Shown: positions 29,651 through 29,931 of the stretch, piece after piece
Numbering within the stretch: the first letter of the stretch is position 1
How the letters are laid out: every line of letters begins with the position of its first letter
DNA from: Gnetum montanum
Taxonomy: Eukaryota > Streptophyta > Gnetopsida > Gnetales > Gnetaceae
Length of the DNA: 29,931 nucleotides
Assembly: GCA_015680685.1 (NCBI GenBank)
Contig: MNCI01027417.1
Location: 133,521-163,451 of the forward strand
Direction: 5' to 3'
Program-made: the position numbers and the translations under genes
Notes under the pieces: model-generated
Seen by the model: the letters and a program-made list of their open reading frames with translations, nothing else
The model's database searches: none
What the model was told of the DNA's origin: nothing

Positions 29651-29931
29651 TTTTTTTTTTGAGAAAGTATTCAGGATTCTATTACGAAAGATCAAATTAT
29701 GTTACATATGATTACAACCGGGGTCACCAGCGGCGGCCCCTCCGGGGGGGGGGGAAGCCCCGGGGGGCGCCCCCTCGGAAGAAACGGCAAAACTCAAAAC
29801 TGAAACTGGAGACTGGGGGGGCGCCCCCCGGAAGAAACGGCAAAACTCAAAACTGAAACTGGAGACTGGGGGGGCGCCCCCCGGAAGAAACGGCAAAACT
29901 CAAAACTGAAACTGGAGACTGGGGGGGCGCG
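29651..29931 (-). mobile_element. 3' end of a poly(A)-tailed retroelement with a GC-rich minisatellite
   Basis: Read on the minus strand, GC-rich tandem repeats are followed by a unique tail of about 65 bases (ending ATCCTGAATACTTTCTC) and then A10 (T10 at 29651-29660 on the plus strand). This order, with poly(A) joining AT-rich host intron, is what the 3' end of a LINE or a similarly mobilised element looks like. No coding domain is visible because the element continues past the right edge, so its class is inferred. Confidence 0.5.
29777..29931. repeat. 53-bp GC-rich minisatellite
   Basis: About 2.9 units of 53 bp begin at 29777, 29830 and 29883 (GGAAGAAACGGCAAAACTC...). Each unit ends in a perfect 14-bp palindrome GGGGGGCGCCCCCC; an earlier variant of it lies at about 29758-29774. 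The array reaches the window edge and is probably longer. The units are almost identical, so the array is young or homogenised, or affected by assembly. Confidence 0.9.

Noticed and set aside
29702-29896. A GAPP-rich minus-strand ORF at the right edge
   Set aside because: It is a translation of the 53-bp minisatellite; the repeating peptide follows from the repeat unit, and there is no family similarity.
1-29931. tRNA genes, rRNA genes, CRISPR arrays, bacterial operons
   Set aside because: Only SINE-derived tRNA-like boxes are present, with no cloverleaf. There are no spaced direct repeats or ribosome-binding sites; the window is plant nuclear DNA.

Overview
The window looks like nuclear DNA of a seed plant with a large, repeat-rich genome. 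A gymnosperm such as a conifer, cycad or Ginkgo is my best guess. It is AT-rich, has two plant-type intron-containing genes on the minus strand, introns up to 5.3 kb filled with old retroelements, and remains of Ty3/gypsy, RTE-type LINE, SINE-like and other poly(A)-tailed elements. Nothing bacterial or organellar is evident.

Layout from left to right. Positions 1-2434 are the decayed 3' part of a Ty3/gypsy element: protease and reverse transcriptase remnants, a deletion, a polypurine tract, and a complete 930-bp 3' LTR with TGATGAG...CTCATCA ends. Positions 2435-6746 are non-coding sequence with SINE-like copies and a few exon-like blocks I could not assign. Positions 6747-9401 hold a two-exon gene for a 461-residue armadillo-repeat protein of the plant PUB-ARM-like family that lacks a U-box. 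Positions 9402-14259 hold its upstream region and a cluster of SINE-like copies. From 14260 to the right end lies the 3' portion of IPT9, the plant tRNA dimethylallyltransferase.

Ten IPT9 exons (1098 coding bases, 365 residues plus stop) can be joined in phase, and they cover the known plant IPT9 protein from about residue 100 to the C-terminus. The exons are 43-220 bp and are spread over 15.2 kb. The N-terminal exon or exons with the ATP-binding P-loop lie beyond the right edge. One intron (29254-29450) uses a GC-AG splice pair. The two largest introns hold retroelement debris: an internally deleted RTE LINE, an RTE reverse-transcriptase fragment and a SINE with a clear target-site duplication.

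The right edge (29651-29931) carries a T-run, a LINE-like 3' tail and a very GC-rich 53-bp minisatellite with a palindromic core. It lies where the next upstream IPT9 intron should be.

The two genes are unrelated in function as far as I can tell: one acts in tRNA modification and cis-zeatin supply, the other is a probable scaffold or signalling protein. The most novel-looking signal is the SINE-like family with a shared CCAACACCCCC 3' end in place of poly(A), intact target-site duplications, and in some copies a 5' GGTGTTRG that is complementary to the 3' CCAACACC. Homology statements rest on recall of Arabidopsis family members, not on a database search.
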